NCBI GenBank assembly: GCA_019694315.1
Contig: JAIBCE010000033.1
Location: forward strand, 1 to 39,231
Length of the DNA stretch: 39,231 bases
From: Sandaracinaceae bacterium
GTDB taxonomy: Bacteria; Myxococcota_A; Polyangia; Polyangiales; Sandaracinaceae
Reading direction: 5' to 3'
The notes under the pieces are model-generated. The model was not told where the DNA came from, made no database searches, and saw only the letters and a list, made by a program, of their open reading frames with translations. Position 1 is the stretch's first letter. Each line of letters begins with the position of its first letter. The position numbers were made by a program, and so were the translations under genes. Positions 23,224 to 31,129 of this stretch are shown in pieces.

Positions 23224-24411
23224 ATGACCGCACATCACTCTTCCCCACCCTGCCCGGCCCCGACGGTCGCGCCGAGCCAGGTGCTGGTGGTGGAGGACGA
23301 TCCCCTGGTGCGCCGCGCCTACGAGCGCGTGCTCAGCCCGCAGTACCGCGTGACGGCGGTGGAGTCGGGGCAGGAAGCGCTCGCGCACGTCGCGAGCGGG
23401 GCCTTCTCCGCGATCGTCTCGGACATCGACGTGCCCGGGCTCTCCGGCATCGAGCTGCTCAAGGCCGTCCGCAAGACCGACCTCGACATCCCGGTGGTCC
23501 TCGTCACGGGCTATCCCTCGATGGAGAGCGCGCAGGACGCCGTGAATTTCGGGGCGTTCTCGTACCTCACCAAGCCCGTCGAGCCCGCGGCGCTGCGCGA
23601 TGTCGTCTCGCGCGCGAGCGGCCTGCGCTCGCTCCTGGCCCTGCAGCGGGCGGCCGACGGTGTGCTCGGCCGCTCGGGCGCCGACTTCGGCGATCGCGCC
23701 GGTCAAGAGGCGCGCTTCGAGAACGCGCTCCGCACGCTGTGGATGGCGTTTCAGCCGATCGTGTCGGTGAGCGAGCGGCGGGTGATCGGGTACGAGGCGC
23801 TGCTCCGCAACGACGAGCCGACGCTGCGCAACCCCACGGTGCTCATCGGTGTCGCCGAGCGCCTCCATCGCCTGACCGAGCTCGGACGCACCGCACGCAT
23901 GCGCGTGGCCGAGGCGATCCCGAGCGCTCCGTCGGACGTGAAGATCTTCGTGAACCTCCACGCGCACGACCTGAGCGACGAGATGCTCTACGCGGAGCGC
24001 GCCCCCCTCGCGTCGTTCGCGAGCCGCATCGTGCTCGAGATCACCGAGCGCGCGTCGCTCGAGGACGTCGAGGATCTCGCCGATCGCATCGGTCGCCTCC
24101 GCGAGCTCGGCTACTCGCTCGCGATCGACGATCTCGGCGCGGGCTACGCGGGGCTCACCAGCCTCACCAAGCTCGAGCCCGAGGTCGTGAAGCTCGACAT
24201 GTCCCTCGTCCGCGGCGTCGACCAGAGCCACAAGAAGCAGCACCTCGTGCAGTCGATGGTCCGCGTCTGTCTCGACCTCGGCATGACCGTCGTCACCGAG
24301 GGCGTCGAGACGCCGGCCGAGCGCGACGCGCTCGTCGCCGTCGGGTGCGACGTGCTCCAGGGCTACCTCTACGGCCGCCCGACCCGCGGCTTCGCCACCG
24401 TCACGTTCTGA
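23224..24411 (+). CDS. Response regulator with EAL domain (c-di-GMP phosphodiesterase)
   Basis: A 395-aa protein. The receiver at ~18-135 has acidic residues VVEDD, phospho-acceptor Asp67 in VSDIDVPGLSG and Lys in LTKPV. The EAL domain at ~150-390 keeps the catalytic set: YEALLR (ExLxR), FVNLHAHDL, VLEITERASLED, AIDDLGAGYAGL, KLDMSLV and VTEGVET, ending QGYLYGRP. All metal and general-base residues appear present, so it should linearise c-di-GMP when its receiver is in the right state. The ATG at 23224 is the first Met before the receiver. It is divergent from the sigma54 regulator and 47 nt upstream of the kinase-PilZ gene, so the two form a likely c-di-GMP output module. Confidence 0.93.
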   Translation: MTAHHSSPPCPAPTVAPSQVLVVEDDPLVRRAYERVLSPQYRVTAVESGQEALAHVASGAFSAIVSDIDVPGLSGIELLKAVRKTDLDIPVVLVTGYPSMESAQDAVNFGAFSYLTKPVEPAALRDVVSRASGLRSLLALQRAADGVLGRSGADFGDRAGQEARFENALRTLWMAFQPIVSVSERRVIGYEALLRNDEPTLRNPTVLIGVAERLHRLTELGRTARMRVAEAIPSAPSDVKIFVNLHAHDLSDEMLYAERAPLASFASRIVLEITERASLEDVEDLADRIGRLRELGYSLAIDDLGAGYAGLTSLTKLEPEVVKLDMSLVRGVDQSHKKQHLVQSMVRVCLDLGMTVVTEGVETPAERDALVAVGCDVLQGYLYGRPTRGFATVTF

Positions 24412-24458
24412 GACTCGCTCATCGAGCGCGCCGGGGGCGCGCGACCAAGGAGATCCGT

Positions 24459-25790
24459 ATGAAGTCCGAACCGCGATACGTCGAGGCCACGCCTGCCAGC
24501 ACGATCGATCGTCGCTACTCGGTGCGTCGCGAGATCGCCCGCGGTGGCATGGGCATCGTCTTCGAGGCCGAGCACACGCTCACGCGGAGCCCCGTGGCGA
24601 TCAAGGTGCTCACCACCGCGGCGCTCGGCTGGCCGATCGTGCACGCGCGCCTCATGCGCGAAGCGCGCGCGCTCGCGGTGGCGCGACACCCGAACGTGGC
24701 GAGCGTGCTCGACGCGGGTGTGTGCAGGAGCCACGGGCCCTACCTCGTGCTCGAGATGATCGAGGGGCGCACCCTCGAGAGCTTCGTCGTCGCGCGCAAC
24801 ATGCTCGACATCGAGAGCACGGTAAGCGTGGCGCATCAGGTCGCTGCGGCCCTCGATCACGTGCACGCCGTCGGGGTGGTCCACCGCGACGTCAAGCCAG
24901 GCAACATCCTCGTCACGCGCTCGCCGGGGCGAGAAGGCGATGTCCTCAAGCTCCTCGACTTCGGGATCGCGCGCGTCGGCGAAGGCGACGACGTGGTCGA
25001 CCGCAAGCTGACGCAGCAGACCGACGTGCTCGGCACGATCGAGTACATGGCCCCCGAGCAGATCCTCGATGGACTGCCGCCCACCGCGTCCACCGACGTC
25101 TACGCGCTCGGCGTCTCGCTCTACGAGTGCCTCGTCGGCGACGTGCCCTTCCCCGGGACCATGACGCAGGTGATGAGCGCCCTCCTCGCCGGCAAGCCCG
25201 TGCCTTCGATCCGCGCGGCGCGCCCCGACGTGCCGCCCGCGCTCGAGGCCGCGATCCTCCGCGCGATGCGCCGCGATCCCGCGCAGCGCTACGGCACCGC
25301 CACGGAGCTGGCCGCTGCCTGCACGCACGCGCTGGGACGCCTGCCAGGCACGCTCAACCTCCTCGATCCACGCCCCGCGCCGACGGAGAGCACGCGCCGC
25401 CAGTTCACCCGCGCGCCCTACGTCACGCCGGTGCGCGTGCTCGGCACCGCAGGCCCGTGCGACGGCCGCACGGAGGACGTCTCCGAGGGCGGCCTCCTGG
25501 TCGTCACCAGCGGGGTCTGCCTGGAGGGCGATCGCGTGAGCGTGCGCCTCCCGCTGCCGAGCTCGGGCCGCGTGGTCACGCTCGACGCGATCGCCCGATG
25601 GGCCAAGACGCAACGCGGTCAGCGCGCGATCGGTGTCGAGTTCACCGATCTCCCGAGCGACGCGCGGAGCGACATCCGCAACTACGTCGCGCTCATGGCC
25701 TCGGCGTCGCAGTCGCTGCGACCGCAGCCGCCTCCGGCGACCGCCGCGCCCACCGTCACGGTCGCCGCAGCGCCACAGGTGTCGACGTGA
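24459..25790 (+). CDS. Ser/Thr protein kinase with C-terminal PilZ domain
   Basis: A 443-aa soluble protein. The kinase domain covers ~20-295: Gly loop REIARGGMGIVFEAE, Lys49 in VAIKV, catalytic loop VHRDVKPGN (Asp144), DFG at 167-169 and activation end TIEYMAPEQ. The C-terminal ~313-415 is a PilZ domain with the c-di-GMP binding pair RRQFTR (RxxxR) and DVSEGG (DxSxxG), and ends with an Ala/Pro tail. There is no membrane helix or PASTA domain. The layout predicts a eukaryotic-like kinase whose activity or location responds to c-di-GMP. An AAGGAG ribosome binding site precedes ATG 24459. It follows the EAL gene and overlaps the next gene by GTGA. Confidence 0.92.
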   Translation: MKSEPRYVEATPASTIDRRYSVRREIARGGMGIVFEAEHTLTRSPVAIKVLTTAALGWPIVHARLMREARALAVARHPNVASVLDAGVCRSHGPYLVLEMIEGRTLESFVVARNMLDIESTVSVAHQVAAALDHVHAVGVVHRDVKPGNILVTRSPGREGDVLKLLDFGIARVGEGDDVVDRKLTQQTDVLGTIEYMAPEQILDGLPPTASTDVYALGVSLYECLVGDVPFPGTMTQVMSALLAGKPVPSIRAARPDVPPALEAAILRAMRRDPAQRYGTATELAAACTHALGRLPGTLNLLDPRPAPTESTRRQFTRAPYVTPVRVLGTAGPCDGRTEDVSEGGLLVVTSGVCLEGDRVSVRLPLPSSGRVVTLDAIARWAKTQRGQRAIGVEFTDLPSDARSDIRNYVALMASASQSLRPQPPPATAAPTVTVAAAPQVST

Positions 25791-26593
25791 CCAGCCGGGC
25801 CTCGCGCGGTGCGCTCGGCGCGCTGGCGGGCCTGTCGCTCGTGTGGGCCCCGAGCGCTGCGCTCGCCGACGAAGGCGATGCGCGTGCGCTCGGCTCTCCG
25901 TTTGGTCCCGACGCCGCGACCGACGACACGCACGAGGTCGCGCGCACGTGCGGCGAAGAGCCCGACGCCCCCGAATTCGCGCTCGACGTGATGGCCGACG
26001 CCACGCTGCCCATCGCGGTGGGAGGACGCATCGCGCTCGAGGTGCCGGGGCACTTCGTCGTCTACGTGAACGTGGGCCTCGTGCCCGTCGCGTTCGTCGA
26101 CGGCGTCAACGACATCGGCACCGGCTGGGGCTTCTGGACCGAGAACGACGCGCAGATCGCACGCACCATGGTGGGAGACGCGACGTGGCTCGAGGCGGGC
26201 CTCGGCATCCGCCCCGCGGGCACACCGGGCATCGAGATCACCGCGGGCTACACGCTCCTCTGGACGCACCGGCTCACCACGCTCGATGGCTTCTCGCCGG
26301 GCACGGCGGCGCTCGTCGGGACGAGCACCGGCGGCGATGCGCTGGGCATCGACGTGTCGGTCAACGCGATCCACGCGGAGCTCGCGTGGCAGACGCTGCT
26401 CTTCGACCACGTCTCGTTCCGCGCGGCGATCGGCTGGGTGCACGCGTTCTCGCACGACGTCACGATCGTGACCGACAGCCACGACGAGCTCGTGACGACC
26501 GCGATCGGAGAGCTCTCGCGCGTGCTCGAAGACGAACTCGGTCGGCGCGCCTTCGGACCCACGCTGAGCTTCGGGCTCGGCGTGCATCTCTGA
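25787..26593 (+). CDS. Exported, probably outer-membrane beta-barrel protein of unknown function
   Basis: A 268-aa protein with a signal peptide (MTSRASRGALGALAGLSLVW, cleavage about APSAALA-DEG). The mature chain alternates polar and hydrophobic residues with glycine turns and ends in an aromatic/hydrophobic strand (FGPTLSFGLGVHL), as in small outer-membrane beta-barrels. Phrases such as MADATLPIAVGGRIALEVP and WLEAGLGIRPAG resemble conserved hypothetical myxobacterial surface proteins. The GTG start overlaps the stop of the kinase-PilZ gene (GTGA), so the two are translated together. It is followed by a strong hairpin. Function not recognised. Confidence 0.75.
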   Translation: MTSRASRGALGALAGLSLVWAPSAALADEGDARALGSPFGPDAATDDTHEVARTCGEEPDAPEFALDVMADATLPIAVGGRIALEVPGHFVVYVNVGLVPVAFVDGVNDIGTGWGFWTENDAQIARTMVGDATWLEAGLGIRPAGTPGIEITAGYTLLWTHRLTTLDGFSPGTAALVGTSTGGDALGIDVSVNAIHAELAWQTLLFDHVSFRAAIGWVHAFSHDVTIVTDSHDELVTTAIGELSRVLEDELGRRAFGPTLSFGLGVHL

Positions 26594-26610
26594 TCGACCC
26601 TCCGAGCACC

Positions 26611-26647
26611 GCGACCCAGGATCGGCGAGACGCTGATCCTGGGTCGC
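26611..26647. terminator. Bidirectional hairpin terminator between convergent genes
   Basis: GCGACCCAGGATC (26611-26623) pairs perfectly with GATCCTGGGTCGC (26635-26647) around an 11-nt loop. It lies 17 nt after one gene and downstream of the convergent HDOD gene. There is no long T-run, which is common for high-GC hairpin terminators. Confidence 0.7.
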
Positions 26648-26662
26648 TCGTGTTCGGTGGCA

Positions 26663-26798
26663 GCGCAGCGCGGTGAGCCCCGATCCGCGCAGCGCGGTGA
26701 GCCCCGATCCGCGCAGCTCGGTGAGCCCCGATCCGCGCAGCTCGGTGAGCCCCGATCCGCGCAGCTCGGTGAGCCCCGATCAGCGCAGCTCGGTGAGC
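26663..26798. repeat. 24-bp tandem repeat covering the 3' end of the HDOD gene
   Basis: Five full units (26663, 26687, 26711, 26735, 26759) and a partial sixth. Read on the minus strand each encodes LTELRGSG or LTALRGSG. The stop codon of the HDOD gene (TGA, 26780-26782) lies inside one unit and differs from GGA of the other units by one base. Confidence 0.92.
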
Positions 26799-28507
26799 AG
26801 GGCGCGGGCTCGGTCCAGGATCGGGCCGGGCGTGCTCGGCACGTCCTCGCGGACCGAGAGGGCACGCGCGATGCGCCAGTCGGGCGAGGGAGGATCTTCG
26901 GTCATGCCGCACGCGACGATCTGCGCGACGCGGAGCGCGCTCGGCAGCTCGCGCGGCTCGGTGAGCGTCGCCGGCGCGTCGGCATGCGTGGCCACGGCGA
27001 GGCGGACCTCGTGACCGAGACCCCATCGGGCCGCGAGCAAGACACCGATCGAGCACTGATAGGTCATCGCGAGGGCCTCGAGGCGCGAGAGCTGCGGACG
27101 ACCCGGGACGCGATCGGCGAGCGAGCCGAGGTAGAGCCGACCGAGACCGTGGAGGAGGCCCGCGAGGAACGCCTCCTCGCGCAACGGCCCCGCCACGAGC
27201 TCGCTCGTGAGCTCTCCGGCGAGCTGACACGCCATGCGCGCGCGCGCTGCGCGGGCGCCGAGGGCGCGTGCCTCGAACACGCGACTGCCGACGACCGGCG
27301 CGGTCGCGAGGCGATACACCTTGCCCAGGCCCACGCGGACGATCGCCTGCTCGAGCGACACCGGCGGGCGCCCGAACGCAGCCGCGGAGCCCGCGCGGAG
27401 CACTGCGCGCGCGATCGCCTCGTGGCCGTCGATCATCTCCGCGACCTCGCGTGCGGTGGTCTCCTTGGCGATCGCGTCGCGCAGCTCGAGCGCGAGCGTG
27501 GGCATCGCGGGCACGTCCTCGAGGCCGCGCATCACGGCCTCTTCGAGGCGCGAGAGCAGAGCGGCCGTGAAGGGCTCGGCGTCGCGTCGCTCGAGGGGCA
27601 GCGCGTCGGCGAGGCGCGTCGCGATCGCCTCCACGTCCGTCCCGATCGCGCCCCGGTCGCGATCCCACGGCAGCACGGCCCACGAGGCGCTCTCGGTCTC
27701 GGCGTCATGGCCGCGGCGCGCATCTCCCGCCTCGCTCGGGCGCCAGCCAGGCACGCGACACGAGGGCCGCGTCGTGCGTGTGGCGCTCTCTGGCGGAGGC
27801 GTCGCGCTCGCGACGGGCGTGCTCGAATCGGAGAGGCTGCTCGTCACCCAACGAAACAGACGCGAGAGCCCGCCGTCGGCGGGGCGCGTGACGCCTGGTG
27901 CAGTCGGTCGCTCCGAGGGTGTGCTCGCCTCGCTCGGCGGCGCGACGCGCACGATCGCGCGGCGGCGCACGAGGCGCACGATCGCCGCGGCGATCTCCGC
28001 CGATGGATGTCCTACGGGGATGATCGCGAAGGGCGAGGCCTGCGTCGCGAGCGCACGCAGCACCGCCGCCTCGTGGAGGTCTCCGTCACGCGGCAGCGCG
28101 CCCTCCGTGGGCTCGTGGAGCTCCGTCGGATCGGCGAGCGACGAGAGCTGTGTGAGGCGCTCGTCGCCGATCTCCTGGGCACGCGAGAGCAGCACCGCCG
28201 CGGGGATGGCCGCACAGGGCCCTCCGCGCCGAGCCCCGGGGATGATGGTGACCTCGGGCCGCGGCCACGCGAAGAGCTCCGCGAGGGCGGCGGCCGCCGC
28301 CGGCACATCCTCCGAACAGAGAATTCGCCCTCGATCGAGCCAGATCTCGCCGATCCTCGTCCGACGATCGAGCATGACGAGCGCGGTGCGCCCGCTCTTG
28401 GCGATGGCCTCCACGGCGCCGCGAGCACCGAGCACCGCGAGCGCGCGAGGCTCGAGGCGCTCGGGACTCGACGCGATCGGGGGCAAGGTTGCTGCGAGCT
28501 CACTCAT
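26780..28507 (-). CDS. HDOD-domain protein with N-terminal DUF4388-like region
   Basis: A 575-aa cytosolic protein. Residues ~20-170 resemble the DUF4388/PATAN-type regions that precede HDOD or receiver domains in myxobacteria (KSGRTALVMLDRRTRIGEIW, DRGRILCSED). A low-complexity Ser/Thr/Pro linker spans about 200-270. The HDOD domain is at ~320-530, with VPAMPTLALELRDAI, ILRAG-like VLRAGSAAAFGRPPVSLEQAIVRVG and FLAGLLHGLGRLYLG. The HD pair is replaced by HG, so catalysis is not expected; HDOD proteins act in signalling or as scaffolds. ATG 28507 is chosen for GGTGGAG 7 nt upstream; GTG 28519 is possible. The gene is co-directional with and 25 nt downstream of the ParA-PilZ gene. The last codons lie in a 24-bp repeat. 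Confidence 0.82.
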   Translation of the reverse strand: MSELAATLPPIASSPERLEPRALAVLGARGAVEAIAKSGRTALVMLDRRTRIGEIWLDRGRILCSEDVPAAAAALAELFAWPRPEVTIIPGARRGGPCAAIPAAVLLSRAQEIGDERLTQLSSLADPTELHEPTEGALPRDGDLHEAAVLRALATQASPFAIIPVGHPSAEIAAAIVRLVRRRAIVRVAPPSEASTPSERPTAPGVTRPADGGLSRLFRWVTSSLSDSSTPVASATPPPESATRTTRPSCRVPGWRPSEAGDARRGHDAETESASWAVLPWDRDRGAIGTDVEAIATRLADALPLERRDAEPFTAALLSRLEEAVMRGLEDVPAMPTLALELRDAIAKETTAREVAEMIDGHEAIARAVLRAGSAAAFGRPPVSLEQAIVRVGLGKVYRLATAPVVGSRVFEARALGARAARARMACQLAGELTSELVAGPLREEAFLAGLLHGLGRLYLGSLADRVPGRPQLSRLEALAMTYQCSIGVLLAARWGLGHEVRLAVATHADAPATLTEPRELPSALRVAQIVACGMTEDPPSPDWRIARALSVREDVPSTPGPILDRARALLTELR

Positions 28508-28532
28508 CGTCGGCTCCACCGGGGGGCGGTCG

Positions 28533-29828
28533 TCACGCCGGGCTCGCCAGCTGGCTCACCTCGGGTGAGAGGAGGCGTTGGACGCGCGCCGCGCAGCCAG
28601 GCTCGAGCTCGAGCCCGAACGTCTCGCGGCTCGCGTGCCTCACGCGGCCCGCGAGGACGACCTCGAGTCCGTCGTGAGGAACGGCGACCTCCACACGCTC
28701 GCCGACGCGCACGGACCCCTGGCAGCTCACCCTGGCGCCGCCCGGTGAGAGATCGACCAGCACCGCGTCGTGCTCGCCCGAGGCCATGCGCACGCGTGCG
28801 GCGAGCGACACCGTCACGCGAGCCTCCTTGCGCTGACGCGCGCCGAGCTGCGACGCGAACCCTGCCATCGGCTCGATCGCGCTCTCGTCGGCCGGCGGCT
28901 CATCGAGGGCGGGCAGCTCGCGCGGCCGGCGCTCGCACGTCACCACGTGCTCGGCGAGCTTGGCGAACAGCCGCGCGATGCTCGGATCCGCGTCCTGCCC
29001 GAAGACGGCGGGACGTCGACGCTGCACGCTGTCGACGATGCTCTGCGAGCTCGGGATCGTGGACACGAGGGGGAGCTCGAGATCGAGGAATTCGCGGCCG
29101 AGGCGCGAGAGCGCGTAGAGCGCGTGGCGCTCGGACGGTGCGCCGATGCGATTGCCCACGAGGGCAGTGCCTGGCAGCCGCAGGTAGCGGCGCACGCGCG
29201 CCGCCAGCGCCGGCTCGAGCCCATCGAGCTTCGTGAGCCATGCCGACATGCGGCTCGTCTCGCCTCGATCGAAGGCGCGCGCCCAGGCCTCGAGCTTGCC
29301 GTCGGCCTTGGCCAGCGCCGCGATCTCACGGAGCGCCACCGCCTTCACGAACACGTACGCGTTCTGGAGCGAGGTGAGCTCCGGCGTGGCGACGATCAGG
29401 CGGATCTCGCCCGCCGAGAACAGGTCGAGCGCGTTGAACGAGGTGCCCGCGCCCACGTCGATCACCACGACCTCCGCGTCGAGCGAGCCGATCTGCCGCA
29501 GGAGCTTCAGCTTCTCGAGGTGCGTCGGGTTGGCCTGACCGGGCACACCGCCGCTCGCGCCGGCCACGAGGGACAAGCGCGGCACCTGCGTCGCGACGAG
29601 GGTCTCCTCGATGCGGGCCACGCGGCGCTCGAGCAGCGCCTGGAGCGTGGGACCGCTCTGGGCCACGCCGAGGAGCGTGTGGAGGTTCGGCGCGCCGAGA
29701 TCTCCGTCGACGAGCACCGTCCGGAGGCCCAGGGAGGCCAGCGACGCCGCGAGGTTCGTGGCGACGAGGCTCTTGCCGACGCCCCCTTTGCCACCGCCGA
29801 TGGAGATCCGGATGGGTGCCCGTTTCAT
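28533..29828 (-). CDS. MinD/ParA-family ATPase (FlhG-like) with C-terminal PilZ domain
   Basis: A 431-aa protein. The deviant Walker A is GGGKGGVGKS (11-20), followed by TNLAASLASLGLRTVLVDGDLG with the switch aspartates, VVVIDVGAGTSF and a central insertion. Residues ~331-421 form a PilZ domain, with RKEAR and DLSPGG as the c-di-GMP binding pair. MinD-like ATPases next to stator and flagellin genes usually set flagellar number or position (FlhG/FleN). A PilZ fusion would let c-di-GMP act directly on that step; this is inference. The start overlaps the motB stop by ATGA. The segment DLGAPNLHTLLG differs from classical FlhG, and FlhF is not in the window, so assignment to FlhG proper is uncertain. 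Confidence 0.85.
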   Translation of the reverse strand: MKRAPIRISIGGGKGGVGKSLVATNLAASLASLGLRTVLVDGDLGAPNLHTLLGVAQSGPTLQALLERRVARIEETLVATQVPRLSLVAGASGGVPGQANPTHLEKLKLLRQIGSLDAEVVVIDVGAGTSFNALDLFSAGEIRLIVATPELTSLQNAYVFVKAVALREIAALAKADGKLEAWARAFDRGETSRMSAWLTKLDGLEPALAARVRRYLRLPGTALVGNRIGAPSERHALYALSRLGREFLDLELPLVSTIPSSQSIVDSVQRRRPAVFGQDADPSIARLFAKLAEHVVTCERRPRELPALDEPPADESAIEPMAGFASQLGARQRKEARVTVSLAARVRMASGEHDAVLVDLSPGGARVSCQGSVRVGERVEVAVPHDGLEVVLAGRVRHASRETFGLELEPGCAARVQRLLSPEVSQLASPA

Positions 29829-31129
29829 GTGTGCTCTCCTCGGGCGGAACGCTCCGGACTGCCATGCTCCGGACTGCCATGCTCCGGACTGCCCAGCCCC
29901 GGACTGCCCAGCCCCGGACTGCCATGCTCCGGACTGCCCAGCTCCGGACTGCCATGCTCCGGACTGCCATGCTCCGGACTGCCATGCTCCGGACTGCCAT
30001 GCTCCGGACTGCCCAGCCCCGGACTGCCCAGCCCCGGACTGCCCAGCCCCGGACTGCCCAGCTCCGGACTGCCCAGCTCCGAGGTCCCGGGCTCGAGGCG
30101 CGGCGACGTCGAGTCTCCTGGGCCCTCCATCGGCTCTTGGGCCCCCTGCTCCGAGCCGAGCCCCCCCTCGGCACTCCCCCCCTCGATCTGACCGCGAGCG
30201 CGTGCGTCGGCGTCGCGCCACGCCTCGATCTCGGCCGCCATGCGGAGCTCGTCCAGGGCGGCCTGTGCGGCCTGCGCGGCCGCCGACTCCGGGTCTCCCT
30301 CGACGGCAGCCCGACCGCGCGCTGCCGGCCGCTCGGCGCCGGGGCGCACGGCGAGGATCGACAGCCGCCGATTGCGAGGATCGAGCGGATCCTCGGGCAC
30401 GAGCAGGTCGGAGTCCGCGTGGGCTTGCACGCCGACGATCTGGTGGGGCCGCACGCCATGGCCCTCGAGGAAGCGACGCGCAGCGTCGGCACGCGCGAAC
30501 GACAGATCCCAGTTGTCGTACGTCGAGCCCGCGGGGAAGGGGCGAGCGTCGGTGTGGCCGTGGATCTGGAGCTCGTTCTCGAGGCGCCCGAGCACGGGGC
30601 CGAGGGCCGCGAGGAATTCCTCGAGCGAGGGCGTCAGCTCCGAGGACGCGAGCCCGAAGAGGATCTCGTCGCCGCCATCGGAGATCTGGATGAGCAGGCC
30701 CGAGTCGTCCAAGCGCACGTCGATCTGCTCGCGCAGCGCCGCCAGGCGCGGATCGTCGGCGGCCACGAGGTCGAGCACCTGCTGGAGGGTCTGCGCGGTC
30801 GCCTCGAGCGACTGCGGCTGGGCGCCGTGCTGACCGTTGATCTGCGTCGCGCCGCCGCCCACCGTGGGGCCGCGCCCGCTCGGCACGCTGTCGCCGATGA
30901 CGTGACCGCTGCCCGAGAACACGCCGGATCGGAAGTAGCGTGCGAGCTGGCTGCGCGTCACCTCGTCCGTCTGCGAGACCAGCCAGAGCACCATGAAGAG
31001 CGCCATCATGGCCGTCACGAAGTCGGCATAGGCCACCTTCCAGGCGCCGCCGTGGTGCGCGTGGCCTCCGCCCTTCTTCTTGATGAAGATGACCTTGGCC
31101 TTGCCACCCTTGTCAGGTTTGCCAGCCAT
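29825..31129 (-). CDS. motB: Flagellar motor stator protein MotB with repetitive C-terminal tail
   Basis: A 434-aa stator subunit. The plug and membrane helix include the proton-carrying Asp36 in YADFVTAMMALFMVLWL. A periplasmic OmpA-like peptidoglycan-binding domain covers ~150-270 (LQIHGHTDARPFPAGSTYD, FARADAARRFL, RNRRLSILA). Beyond it is an unusual Ala/Glu-rich helix and, from about residue 350, 15 pentapeptide repeats of the type LGSPE/HGSPE/LGSPG. Normal MotB ends near 260-310 aa. ATG 31129 shares one base with the motA stop (GTG 31132 would give GTGA). The 3' end overlaps the ParA-PilZ start by ATGA. Order: motA-motB-ParA/PilZ-HDOD. Confidence 0.93.
   Translation of the reverse strand: MAGKPDKGGKAKVIFIKKKGGGHAHHGGAWKVAYADFVTAMMALFMVLWLVSQTDEVTRSQLARYFRSGVFSGSGHVIGDSVPSGRGPTVGGGATQINGQHGAQPQSLEATAQTLQQVLDLVAADDPRLAALREQIDVRLDDSGLLIQISDGGDEILFGLASSELTPSLEEFLAALGPVLGRLENELQIHGHTDARPFPAGSTYDNWDLSFARADAARRFLEGHGVRPHQIVGVQAHADSDLLVPEDPLDPRNRRLSILAVRPGAERPAARGRAAVEGDPESAAAQAAQAALDELRMAAEIEAWRDADARARGQIEGGSAEGGLGSEQGAQEPMEGPGDSTSPRLEPGTSELGSPELGSPGLGSPGLGSPGLGSPEHGSPEHGSPEHGSPEHGSPELGSPEHGSPGLGSPGLGSPEHGSPEHGSPERSARGEHT
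29851..30080. repeat. 15-bp tandem repeat in the 3' end of motB
   Basis: About 15 units of the type CCGGACTGCCATGCT or CCGGACTGCCCAGCC, in two sequence classes mixed along the array. Each encodes one GSP-containing pentapeptide on the minus strand. The multiple-of-three period keeps motB open, so length can change without frameshift. Confidence 0.95.

Noticed and set aside
26611..26647. Mobile-element terminal inverted repeat
   Set aside because: The two arms are 11 nt apart and lie between convergent gene ends, which fits a terminator; no transposase is nearby.
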